Shown here: positions 30,851 through 31,868 of the stretch, piece by piece | Layout: the number at the start of each line of letters is the position of its first letter | How positions within the stretch are numbered: position 1 is the first letter of the stretch | DNA from: JBCBKZ01 sp039026975 | GTDB taxonomy: Bacteria; Bacteroidota; Bacteroidia; J057 | Length of the DNA stretch: 31,868 nt | Direction of reading: 5' to 3' | Assembly (NCBI GenBank): GCA_039026975.1 | Contig: JBCCLI010000019.1 | Coordinates: 1 to 31,868, forward strand | Program-made: the position numbers and the translations under genes | The notes under the pieces: model-generated | Database searches by the model: none | Told to the model about the DNA's origin: nothing | Seen by the model: the letters and a program-made list of their open reading frames with translations, nothing else

Positions 30851-31868
30851 TCACACCATTTCCATAATTTTTCGGTACAATTCATCGGGATTAAAAGGCT
30901 TAGAGACAAAACCATCCATCCCTGCCTCAAAATACTTCTGTGTATCATCTCCAAGAATAGAAGCCGTAAGTGCAATGATCTTAATATTGCTATAACTTTC
31001 AGTAGAATCTCTGATGACCCCTGTAGCCTCAAGTCCATTCATCCCAGGCATATTTATATCCATCAAAATGAGATCGAAGGTATCTTTTTTCAGAGCTTCC
31101 AGAGCTTTCTCTCCACTCTCAGCTGTGGTAACTGTAAAGCCCATTTTATTAAGGTGCTTATTAGCTACTACCTGATTCACACGATTATCCTCTACCAATA
31201 AAATATGGAGAGAAGGTGAGCTGGGTAATATATCTTCTTCTCGCTTATCTTCATTTATCTGGATTTTCCCTGTAGGGAACCCAAGCCTAATGTCAAAGCT
31301 GAAGGTACTCCCTACCCCTTCTGTACTTTCTACTGTAATACTTCCTCCAAACTGCTCTATAAGATTGTTAGAAATAGATAAGCCTAGGCCGGTACCTCCA
31401 AACCTGCGAGAGATACTGTTATCTGACTGAGCGAAGGGATCAAAAATATGTGCCAGCTTATCAGTGGGAATTCCTATACCAGTATCTGTGATGTTAAATT
31501 GTAAGTTGACTGCGGAGGAGGTCTCCCTTACTACAGCTACCTTCAGGGTAACCTGCCCTTCATCTGTAAACTTGATCGCATTCCCAGCTATATTTAAGAT
31601 GATTTGAGCTAGTCTGTTAGGATCTCCATTCACACGGGCCGGTATCTCAGCTCCTTTTTCCAGGAATAAGGATATTCCTTTTTCTTCTGCTGTTCTCTTT
31701 AGCAGCTGGTACATATTATCCAAGAACTCAGTTAGGTCAAAATCGATTTGCTCAAAGGATAGTTTATTCTGCCGTACCTTGGAAAGATCCAGTATATCAT
31801 TAATGATTCTTAGGAGATGCTTAGCGGAGAAATCTATGTGCTGTAGTAGTTTGTGGTGCTCTTGCTGA
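30851..31868 (-). CDS. Hybrid sensor histidine kinase/response regulator (C-terminal part)
   Basis: The gene enters from the right edge; 338 residues are visible and the frame is open to the last base. The first part (SAKHLLRIINDILDLSKVR) is the end of a HisKA dimerisation domain; the phospho-His lies outside the window. The ATPase domain is complete: N-box IILNIAGNAIKFTDEG, G1 ITDTGIGIP, F-box FDPFAQSD and G2 GGTGLGLSI. A receiver domain follows, with LLVEDNRVNQ, the phosphoacceptor Asp in LILMDINMPGMNG, a T in IIALTA and K in FVSKPF. This is a typical phosphorelay hybrid; with no Hpt or output domain visible, its partner is unknown. Confidence 0.94.
   Translation of the reverse strand, partial: QQEHHKLLQHIDFSAKHLLRIINDILDLSKVRQNKLSFEQIDFDLTEFLDNMYQLLKRTAEEKGISLFLEKGAEIPARVNGDPNRLAQIILNIAGNAIKFTDEGQVTLKVAVVRETSSAVNLQFNITDTGIGIPTDKLAHIFDPFAQSDNSISRRFGGTGLGLSISNNLIEQFGGSITVESTEGVGSTFSFDIRLGFPTGKIQINEDKREEDILPSSPSLHILLVEDNRVNQVVANKHLNKMGFTVTTAESGEKALEALKKDTFDLILMDINMPGMNGLEATGVIRDSTESYSNIKIIALTASILGDDTQKYFEAGMDGFVSKPFNPDELYRKIMEMV

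Overview
The window looks like a chromosomal segment of a Bacteroidota bacterium, probably of the Cytophagia/Saprospiria kind. The supporting signs are a TAnnTTTG-type promoter before the tRNA, weak Shine-Dalgarno sites, 4TM LytS-like kinases with a LytTR regulator, an HYC_CC_PP-type protein, a DUF6503-like lipoprotein and signal peptides of the MKK...AQ form. Base composition is moderately AT-leaning by eye. No rRNA, CRISPR array, intact insertion sequence or phage module was seen. The species cannot be named from the sequence.

Layout. 1-836: tRNA-Glu(UUC) with promoter and terminator, then a two-gene DUF2281/VapC toxin-antitoxin module. 896-4327 (minus): a nitronate monooxygenase-like enzyme, an alpha-ketoglutarate-semialdehyde-type aldehyde dehydrogenase and a GrpB/UPF0157 protein. 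4348-8693 (minus): a signalling locus made of an exported protein with 34-residue SDHH repeats, an intact LytS-like histidine kinase, a second kinase-like protein that has lost its phospho-histidine, and a LytTR response regulator. The last three overlap by 4 nt each. A tandem direct repeat with LytTR-operator geometry lies upstream of the locus, and an inverted repeat covers the kinase start codon. 9043-10535 (minus): two unrecognised genes, followed by an odd non-coding segment. 11034-14714 (plus): a compact molybdenum-enzyme operon of fdhD, a YdeP-type formate-dehydrogenase-like subunit and mobA. 14757-15785: a YCF48-like lipoprotein.

16047-24956 (plus) is the most interesting part. It is a three-gene cluster encoding a cytosolic CHAT (caspase-like) protease with an intact His/Cys dyad, a STAND P-loop NTPase with one transmembrane helix and a coiled-coil tail, and a 1603-residue exported protein with about 50 leucine-rich repeats, a WG-like element and a TPR-like C-terminus. 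Together they carry the three parts of an NLR-type immune or cell-death receptor (effector, switch, LRR sensor) on separate polypeptides that appear to span the inner membrane.

25221-26858 (plus): a small envelope metal-handling cassette (HYC_CC_PP protein, outer-membrane barrel-like protein, exported HMA/CxxC protein). 27021-31868: a VOC protein, an exported amidohydrolase, a YbjQ-family protein (minus), a DUF6503-like lipoprotein, and the C-terminal part of a hybrid histidine kinase (minus) that runs off the window.
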